A stretch of DNA of 64,000 nucleotides from Imbricaverruca yamaguchii (taxonomy: Eukaryota > Arthropoda > Thecostraca > Neoverrucidae). The notes under the pieces were generated by a model. That model saw only the letters and a list, made by a program, of their open reading frames with translations, was not told the origin of the DNA and did no database searches. Location: the NCBI GenBank assembly GCA_034440575.1, contig JAOTOL010001657.1, forward strand, positions 62,001 through 126,000, given 5' to 3'. Position 1 is the first letter of the stretch. Each line of letters starts with the position of its first letter. The translations under genes were made by a program, and so were the position numbers. Positions 44,885 to 58,856 of the stretch are shown here, one piece after another.

Positions 44885-45465
44885 CTAAATGCGGACTGTA
44901 CGCTGTCGTCTGTGTGGACCGTCTCACCCGGTACGCTGTCAACTGTGTAGGCCGTCTCACCTGGTAACCTGTCGTCTGTGTGGGCCGTCTCACCTGGTAC
45001 GCTGTCGACTGTGTAGGACGTCTCACCTGGTAACCTGTCGTCTGTGTAGGCCGTCTCACCTGGTAACCTGTCGACTGTGTAGGCCGTCTCACCTGGTACG
45101 CTGTCGACTGTGTGGGCCGTCTCACCTGGCATCCTGTGTAGGCCGTCTCACCTGGTACCCTGTCGCTGTGTAGGCCGTCTCACCTGGTACGCTGTCCACT
45201 GTGTAGGCCGTCTCACCTGGTAACCTGTCGACTGTGTAGGCCGTCTTACCTGGTAACCTGTCGACTGTGTAGGCCGTCTCACCTGGTACGCTGTCGCCTG
45301 TGTAGGCCGTCTCACGCGGCTTCGCTGTATAGGCCGTTTGCTGGACTGTGAGGCCGTCTCACGCTGTCCCCAGGTGGGCTCTGTGTAGGCCGTCTGGTCG
45401 ACCTGTTACCTGTCGCCTGTTGGGATGTGTAGGCCGTCTCACCTGGTAACTGTCGACTGTGTCCT
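44885..45465. repeat. Minisatellite, about 33-bp unit, about 17 copies
   Basis: The unit contains GTGTAGGCCGTCTCACCTGG followed by TAACCTGTCGACT. The order is regular to about 45310, then units become irregular. It begins the nearly continuous block of arrays ending at 51.7 kb. Confidence 0.95.
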
Positions 45466-45774
45466 TCCTGTGGGATAAGGAATCGAAATAGGACATATCG
45501 GCATTGGCATCGACACTGCGTGCCCGCTACGTGATGCCAGGCCATCTGGCCAAGGCCTGTCTTTAACCGCGCTGGCGGTCCCAATTAATTTAAGTACAAA
45601 ATCGATCCCACGGCGCTCTGATTTCCAGTGGTACCGTTAATAATTGAGCTTTTCATTTACCTGTGATTGGCTGTGGCCGCCGGTAAATCGGTACGATGCG
45701 CCGCTCGTCATTCGACTCCGCAGTGTGTCGGGTCGCGAACGGAGCGTGCTTCGGCTTACAGTGCTCCAGTTCGC
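45466..45774. other. Unannotated spacer between arrays
   Basis: About 300 bases of unique sequence, no recognised feature. Confidence 0.35.
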
Positions 45775-46385
45775 GGCGTTATTGTCAGGTGTGCTAGAGT
45801 TCACACGTTGTTGTCAGGTGTGCTAGAGTTCACACGTTATTGTCAGGTGTGCTACAGTTGGCGGTATTGTTGTCAAGTAGGGTACAGCTCGCTGTGTTAT
45901 GTTATTGTCAGGTGTGCTACAGTTCATTGTGCAACTGTCATGTGTGTTACAGTTTATAGCGTTTTTGACCTACAGTTCGAGGTGTTATTGTCAGGTGTGC
46001 TATGGTACACGGTGCTATTGTCAGGCTTGCTACAGTTCACAGTGCTATTATCAGATGTCCCACAATTCATGTTATAATAGTCAGGTGTGCTACAGTTCAC
46101 AGTGATATTGTCAATTGTCCTACATTTCAGGGAGTTTTTGTCAGATGTGCTACAGTTCACAGTACTATTAGTAACTGTCTTATCAGTTCGGGACATTATT
46201 TTCATGTGTACTACAGTTCACGGTGTTTTTGTCAGCTGTCCTACAGTTCAGGGTGATATCAGATGTGCTACAATTCAAAGTACTATTGTCATATGTCCTA
46301 TGTTTCCTGGTGTTATTGTCAGATGTGCTAGAGTTCACGGTGTTATTGTCAGATGTACTCCAGATCTCAGGGTTTTTTTCGGCTG
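45775..46385. repeat. Minisatellite, about 30-bp unit, about 20 copies
   Basis: The unit contains TTATTGTCAGGTGTGCTACA followed by GTTCACGGTG. It is diverged, with many substitutions, so older than the neighbouring 38-bp and 32-bp arrays. Confidence 0.93.
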
Positions 46386-46459
46386 CTCTTCAGTCTGTAG
46401 TCTTAAACACATTGTATACAGTTTGCAGTACACCATCCAGTGTTCCGATGGGCAGTATT

Positions 46460-47775
46460 ACGAGATCACAGTGTTGGAGTGGGCTGTTTGGTGACGTGAG
46501 GGGTGACAGTGTTGGAGTGGGCTGTTTGGTGACGTGAGGGGCTGCAGTGTTAAAGTGGGCTGTTTGGTGACGTGTGGGGGTGCAGCGTTGGAATGTTGGA
46601 GTCGGCTGTTTGGTGACGTGTGTGGCTGCAGTGTTGGAATGTTGGAGTGGGCTGTTTGGTGACGTGAGGGGTGACAGTGTTGAAGTGGGCTGTTTGGTGA
46701 CGTGAGGGGTGACAGTGTTGGAGTGGGCTGTTTGGTAACGTGTGGGGCTGCAGCGTTGGAATGTTGGAGTGGGCTGTTTGGTGACGTGTGTGGCTGCAGT
46801 GTTGGAATGTTGGAGTGGGTTGTTTGGTGGCGTGAGGGGCCGCAGTGTTGGAATGTTGGTGTGGGTGATGTGTGGGGCTGCAGTGTAGGAGTGTTGGAGT
46901 GGGCTGTTTGGTGAAGTGTGGGGCTCCCGTGTTGGAATGTTGGTGTGGGCTATATGGTGATGTGTGGGGCTGCAGTGTAGGAGTGTTGGAGTGGACTGTT
47001 TGGTGATGTCTGGGGCTGCCGTGTAGGAGTGTTGGAGTGGGCTGTATGGTGATTTGTGGGGCTGCCGTGTAGGAGTGTTGGAGTGGGCTGTTTGGTGATG
47101 TGTGGGGCTGCCGTGTAGGAGTGTTGGAGTGGGCTGTATGGTGACGTGCGGGGCCGCAGTGTTGGAGTGGGCTGTTTGGTGACGTGCGGGGCCGCAGTGT
47201 TGGAGTGGGCTGTTTGGTGACGTGCGGGGCCGCAGTGTTGGAGTGGGCTGTTTGGTGACGTGCGGTGCCGCAGTGTTGGAGTGGGCTGTTTGGTGACGTG
47301 CGGGGCCGCAGTGTTGGAGTGGGCTGTTTGGTGACGTGCGGGGCCGCAGTGTTGGAGTGGGCTGTTTGGTGACGTGCGGGGCCGCAGTGCTGGAGTGGGC
47401 TGTTTGGTGACGTGCGGGGCCGCAGTGTTGGAGTGGGCTGTTTGGTGACGTGCGGGGCCGCAGTGTTGGAGTGGGCTGTTTGGTGACGTGCGGGGCCGCA
47501 GTGTTGGAGTGCTGTTTGAGTGGGCTGTTTGGTGACGTGCGGGGCCGCAGTGTTGGAGTGGGCTGTTTGGTGACGTGCGGGGCCGCAGTGTTGGAGTGGG
47601 CTGTTTGGTGACGTGCGGGGCCGCAGTGTTGGAGTGGGCTGTTTGGTGACGTGCGGGGCCGCAGTGTTGGAGTGGGCTGTTTGGTGACATGCGGGGCCGC
47701 AGTGTTGGAGTGGGCTGTTTGGTGACGTGCGGGGCCGCAGTGTTGGAGTGGGCTGTTTGGTGACGTGCGGGGCTG
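46460..47775. repeat. Minisatellite, 38-bp unit, over 30 copies
   Basis: The unit is built from GGGCTGTTTGGTGACGTGCG and GGGCCGCAGTGTTGGAGT. 47140-47775 is almost homogeneous; 46460-47140 is variable with longer units (extra GGAATGTTGGAGT). Minus-strand frames of 412 and 317 codons traverse it, encoding HQTAHSNTAAPHVTKQPT-type repeats; rejected as genes. Confidence 0.97.
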
Positions 47776-48424
47776 CAGCTGACCGCACTGTGCGGCAGCG
47801 CGGATGCAGCTGTATTTGTCACAGCGTTAAAATCTGCTGAATTGGAGCCGCCAACGCTAGCAACAGAATGCCTGCGTTGAGCGATTACAGTTCTGAATGC
47901 CAAAAATACTGACTTCCGTCAGCCACAACGCTAGCGTTCGCTGTGTTTTAACACTCAGCACTCGGGGTCTATCGGCATAAATTGGTATAGTATGGCCACT
48001 GCACCATATTGCACCGTATGCTGCACTGTCATTGCCATCAACGGGACCCGCACTTCTCTGAGGGGGACAATGGCAAGAAGTCGGCATCTAAAGCATGCAT
48101 TCACCCATGTCCCAGTCGTCGGCACTCTAAGAGGAAATTTTCGATCTTGTTTTCTAACAGAGGGTGCGTTTACAGACCTGACCCCGTTCCTGTTCGTCCA
48201 AGCTTCTGAGTAGCACCTAGGTGCTATACCAATCGCGTTCCCCATAGTGTGCCTCACTCTGTCCTCATGAGGCGTTAGCGGAACTTTAACAGTGTGCCGG
48301 CACCACACACACCTTGCATAAACACTGTGGCACCAACATGCTGCCAGCCAACAAACTGAGTTTGTTGGCTCTGTATCAACAGCGTATCAACAGGACATTA
48401 GCGTTTCAACATTATCAACGGCAT
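47776..48424. other. Unannotated spacer between arrays
   Basis: Open frames of 76-117 codons on the minus strand overlap in different registers; none recognisable. From about 48360 irregular TATCAACAGCGT / TTTCAACAGCGT words lead into the next array. Confidence 0.35.
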
Positions 48425-49275
48425 TTCAACAGCGTATCAACAGGGCACTAGCAGTGTATCAACGGCGTTTCAACAGCGTGTCAACGGTGTGTCTTAGCGT
48501 GTCAAGAGTCAGTCATTATGGTGTCAACAGTGTGTCACCTGTATGTCAGCAGTCTGTCACCTGTATGTTAGCAGTGTGTCTTTATGGTGTCAACAGTGTG
48601 TCACCTGTATGTCAGCAGTGTGTCATTATGGTGTCAACAGTGTGTCACCTGTATGTCAACAGTGTGTTGTCAACATGTGTCACCTGATGTCAACAGTGTG
48701 TCACCTGTATGTCAGCAGTCTGTCACCTGTATGTCAACAGTGTGTCTTTATGGTGTCAACAGTGTGTCACCTGTATGTCAGCAGTCTGTCACCTGTATGT
48801 CAGCAGTCTGTCACCTGTATGTTAGCAGTGTGTCCTTATGGTGTCAACAGTGTGTCACCTTGTTTATGGTGTCAACAGTGTGTCACCTGTATGTCAACAG
48901 TGTGTCATTATGGTGTCAACAGTGTGTCTGTACCTAAGTGTTTATGGTGTCAACAGTTGTCACCTGTATGTTAGCAGTGTGTCTTTATGGTGTCAACAGT
49001 GTGTCACCTGTATGTCAGCAGTGTGTCATTATGGTGTCAACAGTGTGTCACCTGTATGTCAGCAGTGTGTCATTATGGTGTCAACAGTGTGTCACCTGTA
49101 TGTCAGCAGTGTGTCATTATGGTGTCAACAGTGTGTCACCTGTATGTCAGCAGTGTGTCATTATGGTGTCAACAGTGTGTCACCTGTATGTCAGCAGTGT
49201 GTCATTATGGTGTCAACAGTTTGTCACCTGTATGTCAACAGTGTGTCATTATGGTGTCAACAGCATGTCACCTGT
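48425..49275. repeat. Minisatellite, 42-bp compound unit
   Basis: Units alternate GTGTCATTATGGTGTCAACA and GTGTGTCACCTGTATGTCAGCA. 48980-49260 is the most uniform part, while the left part mixes half-units. Because 42 is divisible by three, plus-strand frames of 117-160 codons stay open (SVSPVCQQCV-type); rejected as genes. Confidence 0.96.
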
Positions 49276-49615
49276 AAGACAGCAGTGTGTCAGTAGTGTG
49301 GCAGCAGTGTGTCACCAGTGTGTCAGCAGTGTGTCATTAGTGTGGCAGCAGTGTGTCAGCAGTGTGTCAGCAGTGTGTCATTATGGTGTCAGCAGTGTGT
49401 CAGCAGTGTGCAAGCAGTGATCAGCAGTCTGCCAGTAGTTTAACAATAATGCATCATTGATGTTAAGCAGTGTATCAGCAGTGATTGTGTCTGACAATAG
49501 TTTGTCTTTATCAGTAGTGCATCAACGGTGACAAACAGTGTGTCAGCAGTGACCAATAGGGTGTCAGCAGTGACCAATAGTGTGTCAGCAGTGACCAATA
49601 GGGTGTCAGCAGAGG
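49276..49615. repeat. Short-unit array, about 10-20 bp (GTGTCAGCAGT)n
   Basis: Degenerate continuation of the 42-bp array with units such as GTGTGTCAGCAGT and, at the right, GACCAATAGTGTGTCAGCA. Confidence 0.9.
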
Positions 49616-50479
49616 TCGCTCACAGTGGGACCGGAGATGTGTGCCTGGAGCGATTTCTATGCAGCCCAGTGGAGTCGTCAACTGTCAAGAATCAGAAGAC
49701 AGGTACTGAGAAAATTAAATAGAATACATGGTATTGCCTCTCGTTGCGTGGTCATCACGCATCATTTGCATCCAAAATGCTCGACTAAAAATCAAACATG
49801 TTAATAGATCCGAAACCCACGCAGTCTGTGGAACAGGTCGGACCCTGCCCTAGGAATTCGGAAGCAGGCAGGCGGAACGGGCGTAACTGTGGAACAGGCA
49901 GGAGTCTGCCGTGGCACGTCGGCAAATCATCCAGCGTTATCCTACGACGTCGCAAAGGGAGAAATTACGCGAAATCTCCCCCTACCTTGTTGACTTGACA
50001 ATCGCTCATGTACCAAGTTCAAGCTTCGAAAATCATCCGGCTTTGAGAAACCTAACATTCATGCTGATGAGGTCGAAAGGAAAAGCACCACATGCAAACA
50101 ACAAGGTGCATGGAGAAGCATCACCTGAAATGTTCTGAATGCTTTGGAAATTTCCGCTATAGTGGGTCGGCGCATAATTTGCAAGTTCCCAAGGTCTCAA
50201 AACAAACTGACACAACAGGAGCTATCATGTTAGGATTAGCTAAGCTTTTGGCTTGCTTTCCCTAACCAAAATTAGAGGTGGACCTCCGTAAAAATAAGTG
50301 CCCTTCTAATGTACCCAACGTATTGTCCTCTAGAAATTCTGTTTTCCTATTGTCGACATGAATCCCAATCTCCGCAGTGGCAAATTAGTCTTATGCAGTT
50401 ATTCCCATAAGAATCAGTTCAATGCAATGACGTAGGAATGTGGTGTTGTCTACTCTAAGAAACATCAGTGGAGCGCGTT
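49616..50479. other. Unannotated spacer between arrays
   Basis: Contains two imperfect copies of TGTGGAACAGGTCGGACCCT / TGTGGAACAGGCAGGAGTCT near 49828 and 49888. No recognised gene. Confidence 0.35.
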
Positions 50480-51665
50480 ACTCCATCCGATGGTCTCCTA
50501 AGAAGCTTATTGCTCCACACGATGCTTTCCCATGGAGCGCGTTACTACACCCCTTGGTCTCCTATGAGGCGCGTTACTCCACCCCAGTGGTCTCCTATGA
50601 GGCGCGTTACTCCACCCCATGGTCTCCTATGAGGCGCGTTACTCCACCCCATGGTCTCCTATGAGGCGCGTTACTCCACCCCATGGTCTCCTATGAGGCG
50701 CGCTACTCCACCCCATGGTCTCCTATGAGGCGCGTTACTCCACCCCATGGTCTCCTATGAGGCGCGTTACTCCACCCCATGGTCTCCTATGAGGCGCGCT
50801 ACTCCACCCCATGGTCTCCTATGAGGCGCGTTACTCCACCCCATGGTCTCCTATGAGGCGCGTTACTCCACCCCTATGGTCCCCATGAGGCGCGTTACTC
50901 CACCCCATGGTCTCCTATGAGGCGCGTTACTCCACCCCATGGTCTCCTATGAGGCGCGTTACTCCACCCCATGGTCTCCTATGAGGCGCGTTACTCCACC
51001 CAGTGGTCTCCTATGGAGCGCGCTACTCCACCCCATGGTCTCCTATGAGGCGCGTTACTCCACCCCATGGTCTCCTATGAGGCGCGTTACTCCACCCCAT
51101 GGTCTCCTATGAGGCGCGTTACTCCACCCCATGGTCTCCTATGAGGCGCGTTACTCCACCCCATGGTCTCCTATGAGGCGCGTTACTCCACCCCATGGTC
51201 TCCTATGAGGCGCGTTACTCCACCCCATGGTCTCCTATGAGGCGCGTTACTCCACCCCATGGTCTCCTATGAGGCGCGTTACTCCACCCCTTAGTCTCCT
51301 ATGAGGCGCGTTACTCCACCCATGGTTCTTCTCCACCCATGGTCTCCTATGAGGCGCGTTACTCCACCCATGGTCTCCTATGAGGCGCGTTACTCCACCC
51401 CATGGTCTCCTATGAGGCGCGTTACTCCACCCCATGGTCTCCTATGAGGCGCGTTACTCCACCCCATGGTCTCCTATGAGGCGCGTTACTCCACCCCTTG
51501 GTCTCCTATGAGGCGCGTTACTCCACCCCATGGTCTCCTATGAGGCGCGTTACTCCACCCCATGGTCTCCTATGAGGCGCGTTACTCCACCCCTTAGTCT
51601 CCTATGAGGCGCGTTACTCCACCCAGTGGTCTCCTATGGAGCGCGCTACTCCACTCGATGGTCTC
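50480..51665. repeat. Minisatellite, 32-bp unit, about 36 copies, very homogeneous
   Basis: The unit contains TCCTATGAGGCGCGTTACTC and CACCCCATGGTC. Most units are identical; a few carry GTGG, TTGG, TTAG or GCGCGCTACTCC variants, and some of these recur in blocks (for example CAGTGGTCTCCTATGGAGCG near 51000 and 51625). Homogeneity points to recent amplification. Every unit carries NcoI-type CCATGG and the palindromic GGCGCG/CGCG core. Confidence 0.97.
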
Positions 51666-51761
51666 CCACTCAGGTCAGAAATAGCGGCCGGCCCAGCGCT
51701 CATCCTCCCTGCCTGCGCGTACCGGCTTCTAAATCTGACCAATAGCAGCCATCGCCAGGCG

Positions 51762-51793
51762 TACCTTTAGCTGCTGAGCTGCAGCTAAAGGTA
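51762..51793. repeat. Perfect hairpin, 13-bp arms, 6-base loop
   Basis: TACCTTTAGCTGC pairs with GCAGCTAAAGGTA, loop TGAGCT. Confidence 0.9.
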
Positions 51794-52039
51794 GCTGCGC
51801 CACAGCATGACACCACTCGTTCCCTGTTCCGAGTAGCGTCCTGGCCCCGCACCCGGCCGCATCGAACACAAACACCCCGCGGCGTCCGGCGGTGACCCCG
51901 CCTGACCTATCCCACGCCGGTTTCAGTCGACCGCCGGCAGAGTGAGCTGGGACGGCACCAGGTCGAGTCACAGTCCGCCCGATGTCAACAAGTACAAAAC
52001 AAAGGCACTGGCCGCTCACCGCCGCTGGATACGGCGCAG

Positions 52040-52232
52040 CCAGGTGAGACACCCTGAGCAGGCGACACCCTGAACAGGCGACACCCTGAACAGGCGACAC
52101 CCTGAACAGGCGACACCCTGAACAGGCGACACCCTGAACAGGCGACACCCTGAACAGGCGACACCCTGAACAGGCGACACCCTGAACAGGCGACACCCTG
52201 AACAGGCGACACCCTGAACAGGCGACGCCCTG
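52040..52232. repeat. Minisatellite, 16-bp unit, about 12 copies
   Basis: Near-perfect tandem GCGACACCCTGAACAG. Only the first (GAGCAG) and last (GCGACGCCCTGACG) copies differ. Confidence 0.97.
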
Positions 52233-52274
52233 ACGTCAGCAGTCGGGAAGCCAGTACCAGGTGATGCACTCTGA

Positions 52275-53936
<1,662 letters not shown>

Positions 53937-54479
53937 CCCTCCCCCCAGGGCCATAAAAATTTGCCGTTGCACAAAAATAAAAACTATTTTGGGGAACTTC
54001 AAAATTTTGCGTTTTCAAGTTTTCTTTAATTGTCCTTTCCTAAATGGTAGAGCAGACCGAGAAACGTTGTTGGAAGTCAACTTGCCCTAATAATAAATGC
54101 TTACCTTAGCCAGAATTTCCTAATTGAACTGCAATTGGCAAATATGCAAAATTTATATATAGTCAAAAACGAAAAAAGAAGAAAAATTATACTGGTACGT
54201 TTTGTTGCATCCTAAAGATAAGCAAACGCTCAAAGTTTCATTAAAATATCTGTATCCGTTAAAGTGTGACGACTGGTTGAACTTCTTTGGAGGCGGCCTC
54301 ACTTGACCTTGACTAAGTCGTTGACCCTATATGACCTGACTTTAAAATTTTGAAGCGGCATGCCAAATTGATGTTGAAAAGGGATGCCAAACTTGGGCGC
54401 GCTGCCGTGCGCCGTTCGTCCACTATCCGCAAAAAACTTGAGGGGGCGGTTGAAGACACCACGAGACGGGACGGGTTAA
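53937..54479 (-). mobile_element. TTAA-ended element, copy 5 (minus, truncated)
   Basis: Read on the minus strand it begins TTAACCCGTCCCGTCTCG at 54479 and runs through CCGCCCCCTC, the AGGTCA block (second half-site degraded to AGGCCG) and the AT-rich interior to GCCCTGG near 53940, where it stops. About 300 bases of the right end are missing. Confidence 0.75.
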
Positions 54480-55817
<1,338 letters not shown>

Positions 55818-55980
55818 CCCAGTGTTGGCTTTGCCCCCCCCCCCCCCCACCCACACATGGTATCAACTTTTAACATGGGATCCTGTGGAACATGCCGCGG
55901 TGAAGTGTGCCCACCTTCGATCCATTTCGGTTGGTCCACTGCGTTCATGTATTGTGCCCTACAATAATTTTCGGGATCAA
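55818..55980 (+). mobile_element. Foldback-type arm, oriented inner to outer
   Basis: Matches the right arm of the 27.8-29.0 kb element in the order GTTGGCTTTGCCC, TCAACTTTTAACATGGGATC, TTCATGTATTGTGCCC, AATAATTTTC. It pairs in inverse orientation with 56225-56375. Confidence 0.55.
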
Positions 55981-56224
55981 TGCCATTGAATGCGTGTGCG
56001 CGGGAACCAGGGCAGCGCTCAACAATGGCACCACACACGGAATATGTTGCCATGTTTTGATCACATGTCAGAGGTCTTAGTGCACCGCGGCCGATATCGG
56101 GGGCGCAAACCCTGAATGGTAAAAGATTAAAAAGGCCAGCAGTAAGCAGAAGGATCTGGTTCTGTATCTTGCACTTCCTAGCATGCCTATTCTGCGTATA
56201 TAGTCTGAGCTTGTTGAGCGGGTG
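55981..56224. other. Spacer between inverted arms
   Basis: No recognised feature. A 239-codon minus frame covers both arms and the spacer but has no recognisable content. Confidence 0.3.
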
Positions 56225-56375
56225 TTCATTTCTTAAAATTATTATAGGGTGGCATAATACATGAAGGCAATGGGCAGTCCCAACTTTATGAGGGCACACT
56301 CCATAGGGTCTCGTGCTAAAAGTTGAAATTATTGGCGGGCAAAGCCAACATTGAGGGTCATTTGCCCCTTCAAAA
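56225..56375 (-). mobile_element. Foldback-type arm, inverse partner
   Basis: The complement reads CAACTTTTAGCACGAGACCC, then ATTGCCTTCATGTATTATGC and CCTATAATAATTTT, homologous to 55818-55980. Relative to the 27.8-kb element the two arms are inside-out, so this may be two adjacent element ends and not one element. Confidence 0.55.
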
Positions 56376-56910
56376 GTATGCAAAACCCCTCGGGCTGAGC
56401 TCCGGCTGCCCCATCCCTTCTCTGAATCCAACCACAGCGCCACCTTGGGGGATGTGGGGACAGTCATTTTCATGTAGGGATCGTCTATCAAGTCGAGGAA
56501 AATGACCCCTCCCAACTTAGAACTACCCCCCATGCTTTAGACTAGGGGTGTCGGAAATGTAATCGATTTGGCATGCCCATGATCTGGTCTGTGGGGGTGT
56601 TCAGGATTTCTTTAAGAAGGGAATGGCTGACAAAGCCTAAAAGTCCTTTCATTTTGACAACTGGGCCTATTTTCATAACAAATATCACGTGTTTATTAAT
56701 TTTTATTCAAGGTTTCAATCTCCCATGCTTGCGTACCCTAGACCCATTATGGCCGTATCAGTATGGGAGTATGGCTCAGAATACATGCTAGGAGAATATA
56801 AATGAACCATCCACTAAGCTGCTGTTCATCTCATTACCATTGTTTTTTACTTTCATTTCCCAAATTCAAATGTTTACACAATGCAGTGCAGGAGTGGGAT
56901 AACCTTGACC
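56376..56910. other. Unannotated stretch
   Basis: No recognised feature. Confidence 0.35.
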
Positions 56911-57065
56911 TTCCATGATTCCCGTCACAAACATAATGCAACCTATAATTAAAAGCGTGTTTCTCTCAAGCTAGAGAATGAAACGTTCCATGATTCCCGT
57001 CAGAAACATAATGGAATCTATAGTTAAAAATGTGTTTATCTCAAGCTAGAGTATCAAACGTTTAG
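56911..57065 (+). repeat. Tandem duplication, 75-bp unit, two copies
   Basis: TTCCATGATTCCCGTCA, AACATAATG, CTATAATTAAAA and CTCAAGCTAGAG recur with a 75-base period and about ten differences. Confidence 0.9.
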
Positions 57066-57120
57066 TCTCATCGTGCGATATATTTAACTACGTACATGTT
57101 ATTGACTAAGCTGAGCTATT

Positions 57121-57156
57121 AAAGGTCTACACAGCACATGTGCTGTGGAGACCTTT
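57121..57156. repeat. Hairpin, 16-bp arms with one mismatch
   Basis: AAAGGTCTACACAGCA pairs with TGCTGTGGAGACCTTT around CATG, followed by a T run (TTTTTCG). A related GGCACATGTGCTGCAG word lies 70 bases to the right. Confidence 0.88.
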
Positions 57157-57368
57157 TTCGCATTTCGCGACAGCCACAGGGTGAGATGGACCAGAGTACG
57201 GTGAAACACGAGGTAGCCGGCACATGTGCTGCAGCGAATATTACGAGACTGTTCGTTAGTTGAGCGATAGAAGTATATAACAAAGACTCGACTTTGTTGA
57301 AAACTAGTAGCTACTACAGTTGCTCGGTGTGAATGTGCGCGAAACTAGCTGCCTGTTTTGCTCCCTCT

Positions 57369-57438
57369 TAGAGGGGGCGGTTGAAAAAAACTTGAGGGGG
57401 CGGTTGAAGACTTCCCTCCCCGAGACGGGACGGATTAA
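57369..57438 (-). mobile_element. TTAA-ended element, copy 6 (terminal fragment)
   Basis: The minus strand reads TTAATCCGTCCCGTCTCGGG, then two successive copies of TCAACCGCCCCCTC, after which homology ends. Only about the first 70 bases of the element remain. Confidence 0.7.
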
Positions 57439-57836
57439 AACGTAGGATGGATTCAAGCCCATGTTAAATCACATAAGCACAGGCCTGAAAATAACTTGGA
57501 CCACGTGAGTGCCACTGGACTGCGAAATGGCCTGTGTAGATCAGGTCATGTGCCTTGCCACTTGTGTTGTTCTCCTTTCCCATTCCTTTTTTCATGGGGA
57601 TATATATTAACGTTTGAAAGTGGAAATGAGGCTGTCAATATGTGGGACTATAGAATTCCGCTTAGAGGACACGTGCAGTGCGTGATGCCTGGGAATGGTG
57701 ACGAAGGTGCAAATGAGATGCTAACAAAGACGTTATATGAACCTGCATCTCTCCGTTCTTCCGATCCCGCTTAGCGCTTCTCTTATAAACAAAACACCCG
57801 TCGTTATCTCACTCCCGTTCCCTTCTCTTTCCCTTC
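57439..57836. other. Unannotated stretch
   Basis: No recognised exon, although it lies upstream of the probable exon at 58.9 kb and would be intronic if that gene extends leftward. Confidence 0.3.
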
Positions 57837-57850
57837 CTCCCCTCTCTTTG

Positions 57851-57904
<54 letters not shown>

Positions 57905-57905
57905 A

Positions 57906-57992
<87 letters not shown>

Positions 57993-58367
57993 CTATCTCT
58001 TTATATTTTCAAGTTCTCTCTTTTTCTCTATTTCTTTTGCTCTTTCCTTTTTTCAAGTTATTTCTTTTCTTTATTTCTTTTCCTCTTTCCTTTTTAATAT
58101 TGATTTCCTTTTCACGTTTTCGTTTCGTTTATTTTTATTCTTTGTCTTTGTTTTTGTTCTTTTTCGTACATGTATTCTTCTTCCTTTCTTTTTTATTCCT
58201 TTTTCCTATGTTCTTGTCTTTTTCGTTTTTGTTTTTTATCTTTTTCTTTTTCCTTCTCTATCGTCATCTTTATATTCATATTTATCTTTCCCTTTCTCTT
58301 TCTCTTTCTCTTTCTCTATCTCTCTCTTTCTCTTTCTCTTTCTCTTTCTCTTTCTCTTTCTCTTTCT
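57837..58367 (+). repeat. Long pyrimidine tract with (CT)n, (TA)n and CTTTCT repeats
   Basis: CT repeat 57837-57903, TA repeat 57908-57979, then about 390 bases that are overwhelmingly C and T on the plus strand, ending in a (CTCTTT)n array at 58286-58367. It directly precedes the splice-site minisatellite and would serve as an unusually long polypyrimidine region for it. Confidence 0.93.
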
Positions 58368-58856
58368 CTGCCGAGTCCCCCGGTCTCTGTACATCCCCTT
58401 CTCTCCGTCTCTCCCTTCGGTAGGTGGATGATGCCTCCGGTCTCTGTGTCCCCGTCTCCCCGCCTCTCCCTCTGGTAGGTGGACGATGCCGTGTCCTCCG
58501 GTCTCTGTGTGTCCCCGTCTCTCCGCCTCTCCCTCTGGTAGGTGGACGATGTCGTGTCTTCCGGTCCCTGTGTGTCCCCGTCTCCCCGCCTCTCCATCCA
58601 GTAGGTGGACGATGCCGAGTCCTCCGGTCTCTGTGTGTCACCATCTCCCCGTCTCTCCCTCCGCCAGGTGGATGATGCCGTGTCCTCCGGTCTCTGTGTG
58701 TCACCATCTCCCCGTCTCTCCCTCCGCCAGGTGGACGATGCCGAGTCCTCCGGTCTCTGTGTGTCCCCGTCTCCCCGCCTCTCCATCCGGTAGGTGGACG
58801 ATGCCGAGTCCTCCGGTCTCTGTGTGTCACCATCTCCCCGTCTCTCCCTCCGCCAG
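58368..58856 (+). repeat. 63-bp minisatellite made of repeated intron-exon junctions
   Basis: Each unit consists of a pyrimidine-rich tract ending in CAG or TAG, followed by GTGGACGATGCCGAGTCCTC and CGGTCTC. The junction AG/GTGGAYGATG occurs with GTGG starting at 58424, 58479, 58542, 58605, 58668, 58731, 58794 and, as the true exon start, 58857. Spacing is exactly 63 except for the first step of 55. The unit therefore equals about 36 bases of intron 3' end plus the first 27 bases of the exon. Sixty-three keeps the frame, but units ending in TAG put a stop just before the next junction. Confidence 0.9.

Noticed and set aside
46550..47788. 412-codon open frame (minus), and the 317-codon frame overlapping it
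   Set aside because: Both are produced by the stop-free 38-bp minisatellite; different registers of the same repeat are open at once and no unique domain is present.
48543..49420. Several 117-160-codon Cys/Val/Ser-rich frames
   Set aside because: Translation of the 42-bp array in overlapping registers.
58282..58833. 183-codon and 232-codon minus frames rich in Arg, Asp and Glu
   Set aside because: Antisense translation of the 63-bp array and pyrimidine tract; the plus-strand exon interpretation explains the sequence better.
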